From Brachypterus glaber (taxonomy: Eukaryota; Arthropoda; Insecta; Coleoptera; Kateretidae), in the NCBI GenBank assembly GCA_958510825.1, contig OY294045.1, positions 94,858,988 through 94,922,987 of the forward strand: DNA of 64,000 nucleotides, written 5' to 3'. The position numbers and the translations under genes were made by a program. The stretch's first letter is position 1; each line of letters starts with the position of its first letter. The notes below the pieces were generated by a model, which was not told the origin of the DNA, did no database searches, and was given only the letters and a program-made list of their open reading frames with translations. Positions 32,641 through 43,587 of the stretch are shown in pieces.

Positions 32641-34340
32641 CTGGGTCTATCTAAAGTACTGAATACAATATTCAGCTGAACGTTCAGCGTTTGCGCATAT
32701 CAATACCGCAAATCACACGTTCCAAAAGAACGTATACAGGGTGAATTTAAAACAATAATTTAAAACCAAACTTAAAAAGAGTCATTTTTGGTCAATCACA
32801 AGTAAACATAGGTTAAGCTTGGCTAGTTTAGCATACGAGGTATAATAATTTCACTAAACAATAAAGATGTTGAGTGTCTGAAAAAAATAATTTACTTTAT
32901 TTTAAATGTTCTTTATATTTGAGTTTTAATCTCCTACAGACAAAGGTAATTAAGGTAATTCTTTTTTTATATTTCTTCTATGCCTTCAGTCTTAAGTCTT
33001 CAGTTATAAATAAAAATATTAATTTATCAAAGGATTTAGGCGGATTTAGGTTATAAATATAAATTTTGTATAAACCTTTTAATAGTAATTTCCCTGAATT
33101 AGAAACCTCTATTTTTCAAAAACCAAGCTTTTCAAACGACAATAAAACGGATATCCTTCTACAATGACATCCACCCTTTCACAACAACATAAAAATCATA
33201 TAATTAAATTGAAATGTGCCCATATATAAATTAAAAGTGAAAAAAAATAACAAATTATCATGCTCGACAAAAATTCAAGAACGCATATGTGGTGTACGGA
33301 TCATCTCATGCAAATATAATTCCGGTATTGTTAAATGCAACCACATCAGAGACATCCATGAATTGTTGAATGAACAATGAGAAGTCAGAGGTGTACTGAC
33401 ATAGGGGTATTTAAAAAATAAACAAGTTTTTTTTTTATTTTAAATCCGCCTCATGTTTTTTTTAATACAAAAAATAAATTTTGTGCAAAAGACTAAAAGG
33501 CCGCTGAAAAGCTTCATCTTGTCCATAGTAGGTAGTTAGAAGACATTACGTGATCGAAGGAAACAGTTTGAAAATAACAAAGAACTTTTACCTCAAGAAG
33601 TAATTTCAGACCAATGTTTATGAAGGTGTAATCTTTTTGTTTGTTAACAGAAACGCGATACAGCTTTGTGGTGTAAAATGTATATGTCGCTAGTCGACTT
33701 TCAGGCTACCTAGTAACGATGTTGCGTAGTTTCCACCTTATCATGAATTCAAATCATTATACTTAAATTAAAAATGTAAAAAACTTTATTGTGTATACTA
33801 TAATTATGTTTAATAATATAGTATATTTAAATCTATTAAAATTAAACTACTAGTTCATATAAAACTCATACAGAACTAATGTTTCTTAGAATTTACAATA
33901 AAATATCCAAAGTATATGTTTCCAATCGGCAACACTGTACCCCTGTCAGTCATTTTACGACATTAGACTGTGAGTTTACACATTCTTTCTCTCTCTTTAC
34001 GCGTACTAAGTGTAAACAATAGTCACTCCCCACCAGCCCCTCACCGTAGATGGTTCACGCTTCAACCAAAGCATACGGTAGATTTCATCATGTTCCTTCT
34101 TGAGGTAAAAGTTCTTTGGAATATAATCACTAGGCGTTTATATAAGATCACAATTAACGAAATGCAAAAAGCTTTCAAAGAGTTTTTAAATACAGGCCAG
34201 TGTTCTTGGCAAACTTATTTGGGCTACCATGGGCCAAGGTCCTTGGCACTTAGTATACGCTTTTTAATTAAAATTATAAAAATTTATTATTTATAAACAT
34301 TTTTTAGATATTAATAAATTTTATAAATAAATAAAACTCA
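32641..34340. other. Unassigned 1.7-kb stretch
   Basis: Small ORFs at 32874-33056 and 33970-34296 show no domain, bias or splice support. No repeat recognised. Possibly unique host intergenic or intronic DNA. Confidence 0.4.
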
Positions 34341-34555
34341 TTTATCCAATACATACAGATAATAAGACAATTACCAGCTTTATTTTAAATAGATAAACTC
34401 AATAATAACCCCCGCGTGGCTTTTACTTTATTGAGTGGATAATTATTTATTTTACCCACTCAACTCAACTAAGCTATTTATTGGATAAAACCTTGTATGG
34501 CACTCATGGGTAAACCGATATCTTACTTTACCCACTAGTACAATAAATAACTATT
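34341..34555 (-). mobile_element. Element E copy 2, reversed, internally deleted
   Basis: Reads, reversed, from TTATCCAATACATACAGATA to CTAGTACAATAAATAACTATT. The hairpin segment and part of the middle (the TTTTTATTAAAAATTTTAAT block) are missing. Confidence 0.75.
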
Positions 34556-34929
34556 AAATCACTTTTTTTCGGCGCTACTGATTTTTAGAAAGGCATATTT
34601 ATGCAAACGCTGCGGGGTATTATTGTAAAATTCTATTCAAAAAGACCACATAGGTAGGCAATGTTAGGACACTTCTGTATGCCTCAATTAGCTCTCTCGG
34701 AGAGTAGATGCGCCATCCGGGGCAGTACCTCTTCAACAAAAAACTTAAGTGGGCTAATATACTTTGTATTATATACACAACCGTCAAAATAAGGGTAAAT
34801 GATCTGTGATAGTGATTTTTTAAGTAGTCGGGGAGAAAAGATTTGGCAAATATTGGGTTTTATTCAAAAAAAGATATTTATGGTCAATAAATAACACAGT
34901 CATACAAAAAAAAATCATTTTCCAGATAC
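34556..34929. other. Unassigned stretch
   Basis: Slightly GC-richer near 34600-34740; no gene recognised. Confidence 0.35.
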
Positions 34930-35160
34930 ACCAACTAGACCAACGCATTTTTATACTTTCTGGGCCGCTGAACCCGAATCTGACCTTAGAATTGCTCCAT
35001 CGTCACAATTGTTTTATACACTTCAAAAAGGGTGTGATCATTCCTTAAATTTAGATGTTTTTAAGTGTAGAAAAAAATTGTGACCCGACGAAGCAATTTT
35101 GAGGTCAGATTCGGTTTCAGCGACCCCAAAAATATTAAAATCCGTTGGTTTAGTCTCTGG
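34930..35160. mobile_element. Palindromic element J copy 1
   Basis: Left arm CGAATCTGACCTTAGAATTG and right-arm mirror CAATTTTGAGGTCAGATTCG, with ACACTTCAAAAAGGGTGTG at the centre. Non-coding foldback related to copy 2 at 35210. Confidence 0.75.
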
Positions 35161-35209
35161 CACATGATTTTTTTTCTTTGGGTTTGGACTTTTTCGTGTG
35201 TTGGAACTC

Positions 35210-35590
35210 TCTAGAGATAGAGCAACGAATTTTTATATTTTCGGGGTCGCTGAAACCGAATCTGACCTCAGAGTTGCTCCATCAGGTCACAATTTTTTTC
35301 TACACTTAACCCCTTCCGCCACAGCCGGTTTTCCAAGGTACAGGTCTCTATACCAGATTAAAATGTATATGGAAAACCCCGTGAATAAATATCCAACTGT
35401 GGATATTGTTGCTATACCTACAAATACCCATACGTGGATACAATGGAGCAGAAGGGGTTAAAAAAGTGTGCGAAATTTCCTTAAATTCAGATGTTATTAC
35501 GGGAAGAAAGAAATTGTGATGTGATGAAGCAATTCTGAGGTCAGATTCGGTTTCAGCTACCCCGAAAATATAAAAATGCTTCGGTCTAGT
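35210..35590. mobile_element. Palindromic element J copy 2, interrupted
   Basis: Same palindrome as J copy 1 (GGGTCGCTGAAACCGAATCT and its mirror), split exactly at its centre by the TTAA-flanked element at 35310-35457. An 87-codon ORF spanning both is fortuitous. Confidence 0.8.
35310..35457. mobile_element. 148-bp piggyBac-like MITE with TTAA duplication
   Basis: TTAA at 35306-35309 and 35458-35461. The ends CCCCTTCCGC and GCAGAAGGGG are imperfect inverted repeats. A TTAA target and CCC-type ends are the hallmark of piggyBac elements. J copy 1 supplies the corresponding unoccupied centre. Non-coding. Confidence 0.85.
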
Positions 35591-36331
35591 ATTTGGAAAA
35601 TTATTTTTTTCTACTACCTAATTAAGTGCTAGCTTACATATTATCTACCGTTGACGACGGCCAATAATGCAAAAAATTAAGACTGCTAACTTTTTTCAAC
35701 TTACTTGTCTAACTGACAGATATGCCAAAATAGTTTTTAAACTACATTAGTAACTAATATTTGGAGTAGAAAAAATGGTATATGCAAAACGTATGCCAAC
35801 TTTCTTAAGTGTTCTCGACTGATTTTTTGCCCCCGTCTCAGCAAAAAAAACTTCAGTCTCAAACACTAAAAACTTAGTTCGCATACATAATATACTATTT
35901 TATTTTTGTTGGTGTGTAATTATTCAGGTAACTATTTATTATTATTACAAACACTAACATTATCATTTTTTTTACATAGACCACCCTAAATAATGAAAAA
36001 AATTTAAGACGACTACTAACCTTTTTCAACTTATTTGTCAAACTGAAAAATATGTCAAAATAATTTTCAAACTATATTTTTAATAATACTTGGAGCTATG
36101 CTGCTCTACCAAGCTAGAAAGCATTAACTCCATTTTATCTCATAGCGATGGTTTCACGTAAACTCAGATGTAATATTTTGAAAACGCTGCTATTGACAAA
36201 TGAAGTAACTGCTTTCTACTGCATGCATACCTTTATGTATATCTGTATCTGAACATTTAAAATGAGACACCGTTTTAAGGGATTTTTTTCGTAATGCATT
36301 AATATGACCCAAAAAATTTTTTTTATGACTG
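35591..36331. repeat. Unassigned stretch with a diverged direct repeat
   Basis: 35662-35770 and about 35985-36090 share CTTTTTTCAACTTACTTGTC and surrounding words at lower identity. No gene. Confidence 0.5.
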
Positions 36332-36755
36332 CACGGAAAGAAATTAGTGGGCTCTGCGCTATACATTATAAGATATTTGGTAACAGTGGCAAATTATAGT
36401 GATTTAAGCTATAGATTATAAGGGACACAATAACTAATAATGTTAAAAATAAATTGGAAACGATTATATATATTACAGACACGATTATATTTATTACAGG
36501 CACTATTATAAATTTACAGAAATTTTATTATATTATAAAAATTATTAGCACGGACAATAATTAAATCTATTTAAGCTATAAATGCCATACTATTTGTTAT
36601 ATTTTATTATTCACTAAACAATTAAAGTATTTCATATAAATTTTTACACTGACTGCCATAATTGTAAGAGAAAACCTTGTATTTATATAATAAGCGATTA
36701 TAATTTGCTTGGTATGTGTGTTATAGCGCTCCTAGCTATAATTTTTTTTTCCGTG
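36332..36755 (-). mobile_element. 424-bp MITE, family B copy 2 (reversed)
   Basis: Ends CACGGAAA...TTTCCGTG, full 424 bp, opposite orientation to the other three copies. The flanking dinucleotides are TG and TA, so the duplication is imperfect here. Confidence 0.85.
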
Positions 36756-37366
36756 TAGACTATGCATACGCGCTAGCCACTACGCTATGCCTTTTATATT
36801 TATATTTCTGTCATCTGTATTAATCATAATTAAAGGTATTATTATTTTCCTAAAACCCCATAAACCCCATTTTTTCAAAATCTATACAAACACTGTTTGA
36901 AACCCAGTCATAAACCACCCTATGAAAGGCACCTGCATACATCTCACATTTCTAACTAGAACAAATCAATCTTAATCTCTCTTACATAACAATGCGCAAT
37001 TCTGAGCGAAAAACAAGAAAATCCATCCGTAAACCATGAAAATGCCCCAAAAAATCCGAAGGGACTTCAAATATGACACTAGCAGTAATAAAGGGAGTGG
37101 GCCTTGACAAAACAGGTGATTGTCCTTTGTTCTTTGCGACAAATTGCGAATTTGACGCGCGTCACTCTTTCCGAGCCGTGACTAAATGGCAGCAGCTGTG
37201 CCTCGAGTCGATGTTCTAATGTCTTTCCATGGCACCCTTGGTATTATTTTGCTGATATTAAATTTGTGTGTTTTTGTCTAGCACCGCTACATACGGAAAC
37301 TGGATTAGCACTGCATGATAGGATTAACTGAAGCAATTAATTCTAATGTTTTACTCAATGTTTTAT
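36756..37366. other. Unassigned stretch, partly GC-richer
   Basis: 37090-37250 is GC-richer and may be host-derived; no ORF of note. A tRNA A-box-like word at 36770-36790 has no B box partner. Confidence 0.35.
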
Positions 37367-37406
37367 GGGAGATTAGCTCAGCGGTCTAAGGCATCGATAT
37401 AGCATT
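37367..37406 (+). mobile_element. SINE copy 2, 5' tRNA head fragment
   Basis: GGGAGATTAGCTCAGCGGTC: A box TAGCTCAGCGG. Interrupted after GCATT (37402-37406) by the element starting at 37407. Joined to 38302 onward, it restores a head of ~91 bases, comparable to 86 in the intact copy. Confidence 0.75.
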
Positions 37407-38301
37407 TGTTACGGTTCTTCATTTTTTAGATATTATATTTCAGAAAATAAAATACGATGTAAAATTAATAATTATAAAGAATATAGAATATATTGTATTA
37501 TATGCCAATGCTATAGAAAACTAAGAAATATAAGAATTATTCAAAATTTACAGGTCTCAACAAGTTAAACTTTTTATTGTATTCTTTTGTAAAGGAGACT
37601 AATAACTGTCAAATAAATTAGATGACTAAGTAATCAATTTTATGTTGGTTTTTGGTATCAATAATTTATTAGTCATAAAAGTCTAAAATGCTTTTAGTTA
37701 GGAACCTAAGTACTGCCTATCAGATTTTGAAACGACGCGTCTCTAAAGGTGTGTTAACCAATAGCATCTTGCCACATTTTTATGTTTTTTGGTAGTATAA
37801 AAGGCTTTTATTTTTAAACAGAGCATCATTCTGATCCTAGCATCCTTCTATCGTTATCATTCCGATTCTAGATTTATATTTTAAAGTTTTGTAAAGATAA
37901 ATACTAGCCTTTTCGGTGGGGTTAGTTAAAGTTAACAGAAAATGATTAATATGTATGGAAATGTCAAATAATTAAAAGTTCAATATGTTCAGAAGCCATA
38001 GCCAAGTGTAAAGCCAAGTGTTTAAGCAATTTTTACTGTAATGAAGATAATATTATAATGTAAGTCCATTTTAATTTAAGTTATATGTTCACCAATATTT
38101 ATATTTATAATTGATTAAGTTTATTAAATATAATTGTTAAGATTAACAGAAGACTTTTTAATTAATTTCTCTAAACCTCTTATACTTTCTGTTCAAACAA
38201 ACTGTTTAACGACCCCGTATAAAATATATTTGTGATTGGTAGGGTTAATATCTTGACGAGAAAAATATCCACCACATATGGAAGAACCGTTAAAAAAACC
38301 T
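37407..38301. mobile_element. Solo-LTR-like insertion in the SINE
   Basis: Starts TGTTACGGTTCTTC and has the near-mirror GAAGAACCGTTA at 38281-38292. A 5-bp GCATT flanks both sides (37402-37406, 38302-38306). The middle has a CCAAT box (about 37759) and TATAAAAGG (37796-37804), followed ~30 bp later by a TCATTCTG initiator-like word: a promoter layout seen in LTRs. It does not end in CA exactly. A TIR transposon remains possible, but the 5-bp duplication, TG start and promoter favour a solo LTR. Confidence 0.6.
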
Positions 38302-38385
38302 GCATTACACATTGACACTAAGCTAATGATCGTAAGTTCAAACCTCACTGGCGCCGATTTCCTTTTTCAGTTAATTAATAATTGA
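38302..38385 (+). mobile_element. SINE copy 2, B-box segment
   Basis: Resumes the tRNA head after the LTR-like insert: B box AAGTTCAAACCTC near 38335, then CACTGGCGCCGATTTCCTTT as in the intact SINE. Ends in ATTAATAATTGA (38374-38385), the first copy of the PLE target duplication. Confidence 0.8.
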
Positions 38386-38474
38386 TCAATATTATTATTT
38401 CTCGTTCTTTTATTATAAATATAAAAATTATCTCGTTTTTAAGAACAGTTTTCAAAGTAAATTATTTAATATCT

Positions 38475-38512
38475 CCAACGTTTCGGTTTTTATTGTGAAA
38501 CCTTCATCAGGG
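38475..38512 (-). ncRNA. Hammerhead-ribozyme-like core, P3 left
   Basis: Minus strand: CTGATGA, stem GGTTT/AAACC, GAA, ACGT, T at the cleavage position, helix I TTCC/GGAG. All core bases present. Confidence 0.7.
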
Positions 38513-38689
38513 AATAAAATTACAATAATAAAACATATATAAATACATAAAAATTGGAATATAAATTAATGAAACATTTCAAAATTGACATCAAACTTCA
38601 AGTTTAAAGGTATATAGGTAGGTGTAAATCTTAGAGTACCTGTATATTTTTTCAGTCAAAATAAAATATATAAAGTTAACACTATTAAA

Positions 38690-39130
38690 ATGTTAAAAGA
38701 TAGGGCTATTAAACTAAGTCACCCCAAATTCCATAAGAAAAATTTGGATAAAGTTAAAAATATCCTTTTAAAAAATCATTATCCATTTCAATTAATTAAT
38801 TCTATTTTATATCCCACCATTACTAATGTTCAAATAATAAATCCAGTTCAAAATTTAAAATATTTTAAAATTCCATTTATTCCCAATTTAAGTAATAAAA
38901 TTATTAATTTTATAAAAAAAGACAATTATAAAATTGTTTGTCATAATAGTTTTAATAGTAGTCTTGTATATGATAAAATGAAGGATAAAACAAAACATGA
39001 ACTCAAATCAAACCTTATTTATAAAATTAACTGTAATGATTGTAGCGCTGTATATGTGGGACAAACGTCACAATGGCTTAAGTCAAGAGTTTCTCAACAT
39101 AAATCAGACTGTCAAAATGTTTTAAACTTA
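38690..39130 (+). pseudogene. PLE linker and GIY-YIG endonuclease, N-terminal part
   Basis: The linker begins MLKDRAIKLSHPKFHKKNLD, typical of the region between PLE reverse transcriptase and endonuclease. The nuclease core is SNLIYKINCNDCSAVYVGQT, then LKSRVSQHKSDC. The frame is interrupted near 39130 by the LINE tail; codons beyond (KDKDKDKDMFI...) are read from the inserted LINE. It continues at 40969. RT is absent. Confidence 0.8.
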
Positions 39131-40968
39131 AATAAAGATAAAGATAAAGATAAAGATATGTTTATTGCTCCTTCGTTTTTACATGAAAAAAATGTCCAGC
39201 AAACGTCAATTAAAAATTATTAAATTATACACTGGTACATATAAGTACCTAACATTAAACATTAATAGAATTTACATTACAGTTCAAAAATTCTTCAAGT
39301 GTGTAAAACGGGTTATTCGAAAAATAACGTTTAATTTTTTCTTTAAATTTCCGAGGGCCCAGATCAGTAAAAGAACGAGGTAACTTATTGTAGGTTTTGA
39401 TTCCTAGATACCTGGGTCCCTTTTCAAATCCGGCCGTTTTATGCCTAGGTATGCTAAGAGCATGAGGTTGCCTAGTGTTAATAGAGTTTAGATCCCTATT
39501 TGCCACAAATTTTTCCTTATTTTGGTGAACAAAAAGTATCAAATTGTATAAGTACAGTGAGTAAACCGTCATTATTTTGTTATCTATAAATAATTGTTTA
39601 CAGTGACTTCTGTGTTTTGCACCACAGAGCGTTCTGACAATTTTCTTTTGAATAATGAAAATACGATCTAGAAGTGTCGAGCCCCCCCAGATAATTAGAC
39701 CATATTCAATGTGGCTTTTTATGCTTGCATTGTAAAAAGACAGGAGAAGACTTCTGGAGACGTTTTGTTTTAAATTATATAGTGCATAATGACAGCTGTT
39801 TAATTTTTTTGCAATATGGTTTACGTGGACATTCCACGCTACTTTTTCTTCTAGCGAAATTCCAAGTAGTTTAAATTCTGTTACTTGTGGTACTGACTTT
39901 TTGTCACAGTAAATAAGGATACTACTGTCATTGTTTAATTTATTAAATTTTAGGATTGCTGATTTTTTTGGGTTTAAAATAAGAGAATTCTGCCTTGACC
40001 ATGTGGCCATTAAATCTGTTAGAATTTTTAAAAGTTCCAAGAAGTCCTCCCTTGTACAGCATGATATTAATGAAGTATCGTCTGCATATTGGCAAAGCTT
40101 AAACCTCTTCTTAAACTTGTCGGGAATGCCATTTAATAAAAATTTTAAAAGGTCATTACTAAAAATTAAAAATAATAATGGGGAGAGAATTGCCCCTTGA
40201 GGTGTCCCTCTGCGGATATTTTTTGTGGACGATTTGATTTTAACATTTGCCCGCTCACCTATGTCTGAAGTTAGTTCTACGTATTGTTGCCTATTTTTGA
40301 GGTAGGAAATAAACCATTCGAGAGTTTTTCCCACTATACCATAGGATTCTAATTTTAAAATAATCAAATCAATGTCAAGGACATCAAACGCCCTTGTCAT
40401 GTCAAAGAAGAGCCCTGAAACTATACTTTCTCCATTATCTACATTTTATATTACGTAATCCAAAATTTCAAATAAGGCATAGCTGGTACTTAGCCCAGAT
40501 CGAAAGCCATAATGGGAGGATGAAAGTAAATTGTACTTGTCAAAGTAGTTAACTAACCGATTACACATAACTTTGTCAATAATTTTTGCAAAGACAGACA
40601 GGTTAGATATTTGTCGATAATTACTTACATCAGTTTTTATCCCTTTTTTGTGAATGACTACTACTTTTGCTTTTTTAAGTTGTTCTGGATATTTACCTTC
40701 CTTGAAAGAAGCATTTATCCAACTAGTGACAACTGGGGTTATATTATCTATAATCAAACGTAAAATGTTACAAGGAATTTCGTCGGGGTCCGAGGACCAT
40801 TTTTTTGAGGTTGCTATCATTGCAGTTTTTACCTCAGTCTCGGTTACCTCTCCACAAAACATGCTATGTGGTGTTTGCCTCTCACAAGTGTAGTTTATAG
40901 TTTCAGGGTTCAGACCAGGAATATCCTGCGTAAAAAATGTGTTGAAAATGTCCGCAACCTGCTTGGGG
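39131..40968 (-). mobile_element. 5'-truncated LINE nested in the PLE
   Basis: Minus strand. The 3' tail is a TTTATC hexanucleotide run (39131-39158). The 3' UTR is ~100 bp and coding runs from about 40968 to 39255. The 5' end is truncated within RT. The junction on the PLE side is at about 40968, just before ACCGCTTTATCTAAACATAG of the endonuclease. Confidence 0.8.
39255..40968 (-). pseudogene. LINE reverse transcriptase with one premature stop
   Basis: The open frame has WSSDPDEIPCNIL, AKVVVIHKKG..VSNYRQISNLSVFAKI and HYGFRSGLSTSYALFEILD. A single in-frame TAA follows at 40446-40448, then FFDMTRAFDVLD, RRGTPQGAILSPLLFLIF, the catalytic YADD and the C-terminal SHIEYGLIIWGG region. The frame is the same on both sides of the stop, so one nonsense change separates it from an open RT. 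The first RT motifs and all endonuclease are lost by 5' truncation. Clade uncertain; distinct from the LINEs at 12300 and 23698. Confidence 0.85.
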
Positions 40969-41186
40969 TCACTGACAGTCTCACCACCGCTTTATCTAAA
41001 CATAGATTTGATAAAGGACATACTTTTGATTTTAATATTAACAATGTTTTAATTTTAGACAGTGTAAGTAATTCATTAAAAAGGAATCTTTTAGAAATGA
41101 TTTATATAAAAACAACTCCAAACACCATTAATTTTAGAACAGACACACAACATTTAAATAATATTTATAACACCATTATTCAATAG
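40969..41186 (+). pseudogene. PLE endonuclease, C-terminal part
   Basis: Resumes after the LINE with TTALSKHRFDKGHTFDF, NNVLILDSVSNSLKRNLLEM and KTTPNTINF, stop at 41184-41186. Colinear with the remnant at 18960-19121. Together with 38690-39130 it forms one interrupted endonuclease. Confidence 0.8.
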
Positions 41187-41385
41187 CATTTTTTTAATAC
41201 ACACATTAATATAATTATAAATTTACTAGAGTTCCTGTATGACTGAAAAAATATACAGGTACTCTCTCTAAGATTTACACCTACCTATATACCTTTAAAC
41301 TTGAAGTTTGATGTCAATTTTGAAATGTTTCATTAATTTATATTCCAATTTTTATGTATATATTTTTTATTATTGTAATTTTATT

Positions 41386-41423
41386 CCCTGATGAAGGTTT
41401 CACAATAAAAACCGAAACGTTGG
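41386..41423 (+). ncRNA. Hammerhead-ribozyme-like core, P3 right
   Basis: Plus-strand mirror of the left core: CTGATGA, stem GGTTT/AAACC, GAA, ACGT, T. Confidence 0.7.
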
Positions 41424-41477
41424 AGATATTAAATAATTTACTTTGAAAACTGTTCTTAAAAACGAGATAATTTTTAT

Positions 41478-41612
41478 ATTAATAATTGAAATTTGGCGAA
41501 GGCGTACTCCCTAGATATATTGGTTCAAAAGTCAATTAAAGCCGGTGGTTCCCTCTACTACTAGCCCACACAAGTCCTGGACTTAGGGGATGCTTAATTA
41601 AATAGAATAGTA
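41478..41612 (+). mobile_element. SINE copy 2, 3' body
   Basis: Starts with the second copy of ATTAATAATTGA, then AATTTGGCGAAGGCG, GGTGGTTCCCTCTACTACTA, GTCCTGGACTTAGGGGATGC and GTACGAGGTTAAA, colinear with the intact SINE (reversed at 28407-28685). A ~15-base segment (GTAAGCGAAGCGGAC in the intact copy) is missing. Confidence 0.8.
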
Positions 41613-41712
41613 CGAGGTTAAAAATAAACATAAAAATAAAAGTTTTACTTTATAGGAATCAATTTGTCACAAGTTTATTCTTAAACGGTTACTTTTTTTG
41701 TGGATTCCATAA

Positions 41713-42689
41713 CCCTGATAGCACAAAAACCTTCTAAGAAGATTCTTAAAATAAATAGCCGGAAGGACAGCATGCTTCTTAGCATGTCTATTTTGCTCAG
41801 GATATTCTAAGAACGATTAAAGAAATACAAAGGATACCGTTTTAATCGTGCTGGGAGTTCCTACGAAGCTTCTTATAAGCCTCTGCATCAAATATGAATG
41901 TTTTCAGAAGCATTTTAAGCATGATGCTTAAAATATTCTAATTTAATGCATTTAAGTAATAATATTGAATATTGGGCACGAGCAAACAAAGTAGGTGGGC
42001 GTTTCAGAATTCTACATTAACGTGGTTTTTCTCTTTCTTTCAAATATATTTTATAATACTCGATCCTTTTTATGAAGTGTTATCATAAATTTGGACATGT
42101 CGAAGATTTTTACGTCTTTGTGGTAAACCTAATAAATAAAGTATATAAAAATCTTTAGATATAGCATCCATCAGGTAAAATTCATATACGATATGCAGTT
42201 TTACTGTGAAAGCAGACTTTCCACCAGACATAAAAACCATGCGCCACACAAAAAGTCCAATGTTTAGAGAAAAAAATAGCAAATAATTATCATTTAAAAA
42301 AAAAATAATCTTAATTTTTTGTCTAATACTATATAAAAATCACTTTATGTCTAAAAATACATCCATTTCTACTACTACTAGGGTAAAACTTATGTTATTA
42401 ACAACAATTTTAAGAATATTTGTAATTCTAACCTACTAAAATTAAAATAATATAAGTTCCATATTACTATTCTAAAAACATTCCCATTAGAATATTTTAA
42501 GAATATCTATTTGGGAATATTCTTAGCAAAATACTCTAATCATGCTAAAAATGTTTAGAGTAGAAGCACTTATGCTACTACAGCAGTGCACCTTTTAAAA
42601 ACATGCTTAGCATGTTTACAGCATTATGCTAAGGACCTTTTCAATGGAACGATTTAAAAACCTTCTTAGGATGAAGCGTGTTATCAGGG
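41713..42689. mobile_element. CCCTGATAGCAC-ended MITE
   Basis: The left end CCCTGATAGCACAAAAACCT matches the right end GTGTTATCAGGG with one mismatch in 12. AA flanks both sides (2-bp duplication). The interior carries many AAGAATATTC, TTCTTAG/CTAAGAA and AGCATG words in both orientations. No real ORF. Same end type as 1811-3028 and 26381-27137 but an unrelated internal motif. Confidence 0.8.
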
Positions 42690-42693
42690 AAAT

Positions 42694-43577
42694 AGTCCAG
42701 TCAAATAATAAATGTAAATTGCAATAAATGTACACGGGCTGGTATTTTAAAGGGTAGTAGTGGATGGTAACAGAACACTCCTGTTAGTTTTTCACCGGGT
42801 GATTTGCGTAAGGGGTGTCCGCTATCTTGAATTTAGCGGTGAGTTGCTTAATATGCATCTTACGACAAAAATGCATATAACCAATTTTTTTAAAGAGAAA
42901 ATTTCCAACAATTTTTATTTAGATCATTTTTTTAATATATTAATAACTATCGAGTTATAAATATTCAAAAATAGCCATGTTGGGGGTAAAATTGGTTTTC
43001 TCGATTTTTCAGCCAAATTATTCATCGGAGGATAAAAGTGGTTAGAAGCAAATTTGTAGCTCTTGAAATTCTCTATAAGTTTTATATATTGTACATTTTT
43101 ATAATTATTTTTTTACGGTTACAGTGGACGCTGAAAGTCTAGTTGCGCCCTTTGTAACCGTACCAAAGTACCTATGAAAATTTATAATAATGAAACTTAT
43201 AGAGAAATTCAAGAGCTACAAGTTTGCTAACAACCACTTTTATAGTCCGATGAATAATTGTACCGAAAAACATAAAAAACCAATTTCACCTCCAACATGC
43301 CTATTTTTGAATTAACTCGATTGTTATTAATATATTAAAAAATTAATCCAAACAAAAATTGTTGGAAATTTCCTTCTTAACAAAATTGGTTATATGCATT
43401 TTTATCTTAAGATGAATATTAAGAAACTCACCCCTAAAACTCAAGATAGCGAACACCCCTTACGCAAATCACCCGGTGAAAAACTAACAGGAGTGTTCTG
43501 TTACCATCCACTACTACCCTTTAAAATATCAGCCCGTGTACATTTATTGCAATTTACATTTATTATTTGACTGGACT
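42694..43577. mobile_element. 884-bp foldback palindrome
   Basis: Arms of ~430 bp: AGTCCAGTCAAATAATAAAT from 42694 mirrors the end at 43577. CACCGGGTGATTTGCG and CGCAAATCACCCGGTG face each other near 42796 and 43475. The centre is near 43130. Arm identity is high but not perfect. It begins 4 bases after the MITE at 41713-42689 and ends 10 bases before family B copy 3. Non-coding; the 66-codon ORF is incidental. Confidence 0.85.
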
Positions 43578-43587
43578 AAAACTATTA

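Larger units (their letters stand above)
38386..41477 (+). mobile_element. Penelope-like element with inverted pseudo-LTRs (locus P3)
   Basis: Flanked by a 12-bp duplication ATTAATAATTGA (38374-38385 and 41478-41489) inside a SINE. Inverted terminal segments (about 38415-38690 and 41222-41477) carry outward-pointing hammerhead-like cores. Between them lies the endonuclease half of the PLE ORF on the plus strand; the RT domain is missing (5' truncation). The endonuclease is split by a minus-strand LINE (about 39131-40968). Order of events: SINE, then PLE, then LINE. Confidence 0.85.

Noticed and set aside
33970..34296. 108-codon plus-strand ORF
   Set aside because: No recognisable domain, no splice or codon support; expected by chance in 64 kb.
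35198..35461. 87-codon plus-strand ORF
   Set aside because: Runs across palindrome J and the nested TTAA element, so it is a chance fusion of two non-coding elements.
36770..36795. tRNA-like A box (TAGCGTAGTGG on the minus strand)
   Set aside because: No B box or SINE body nearby, even after removing the adjacent B element.
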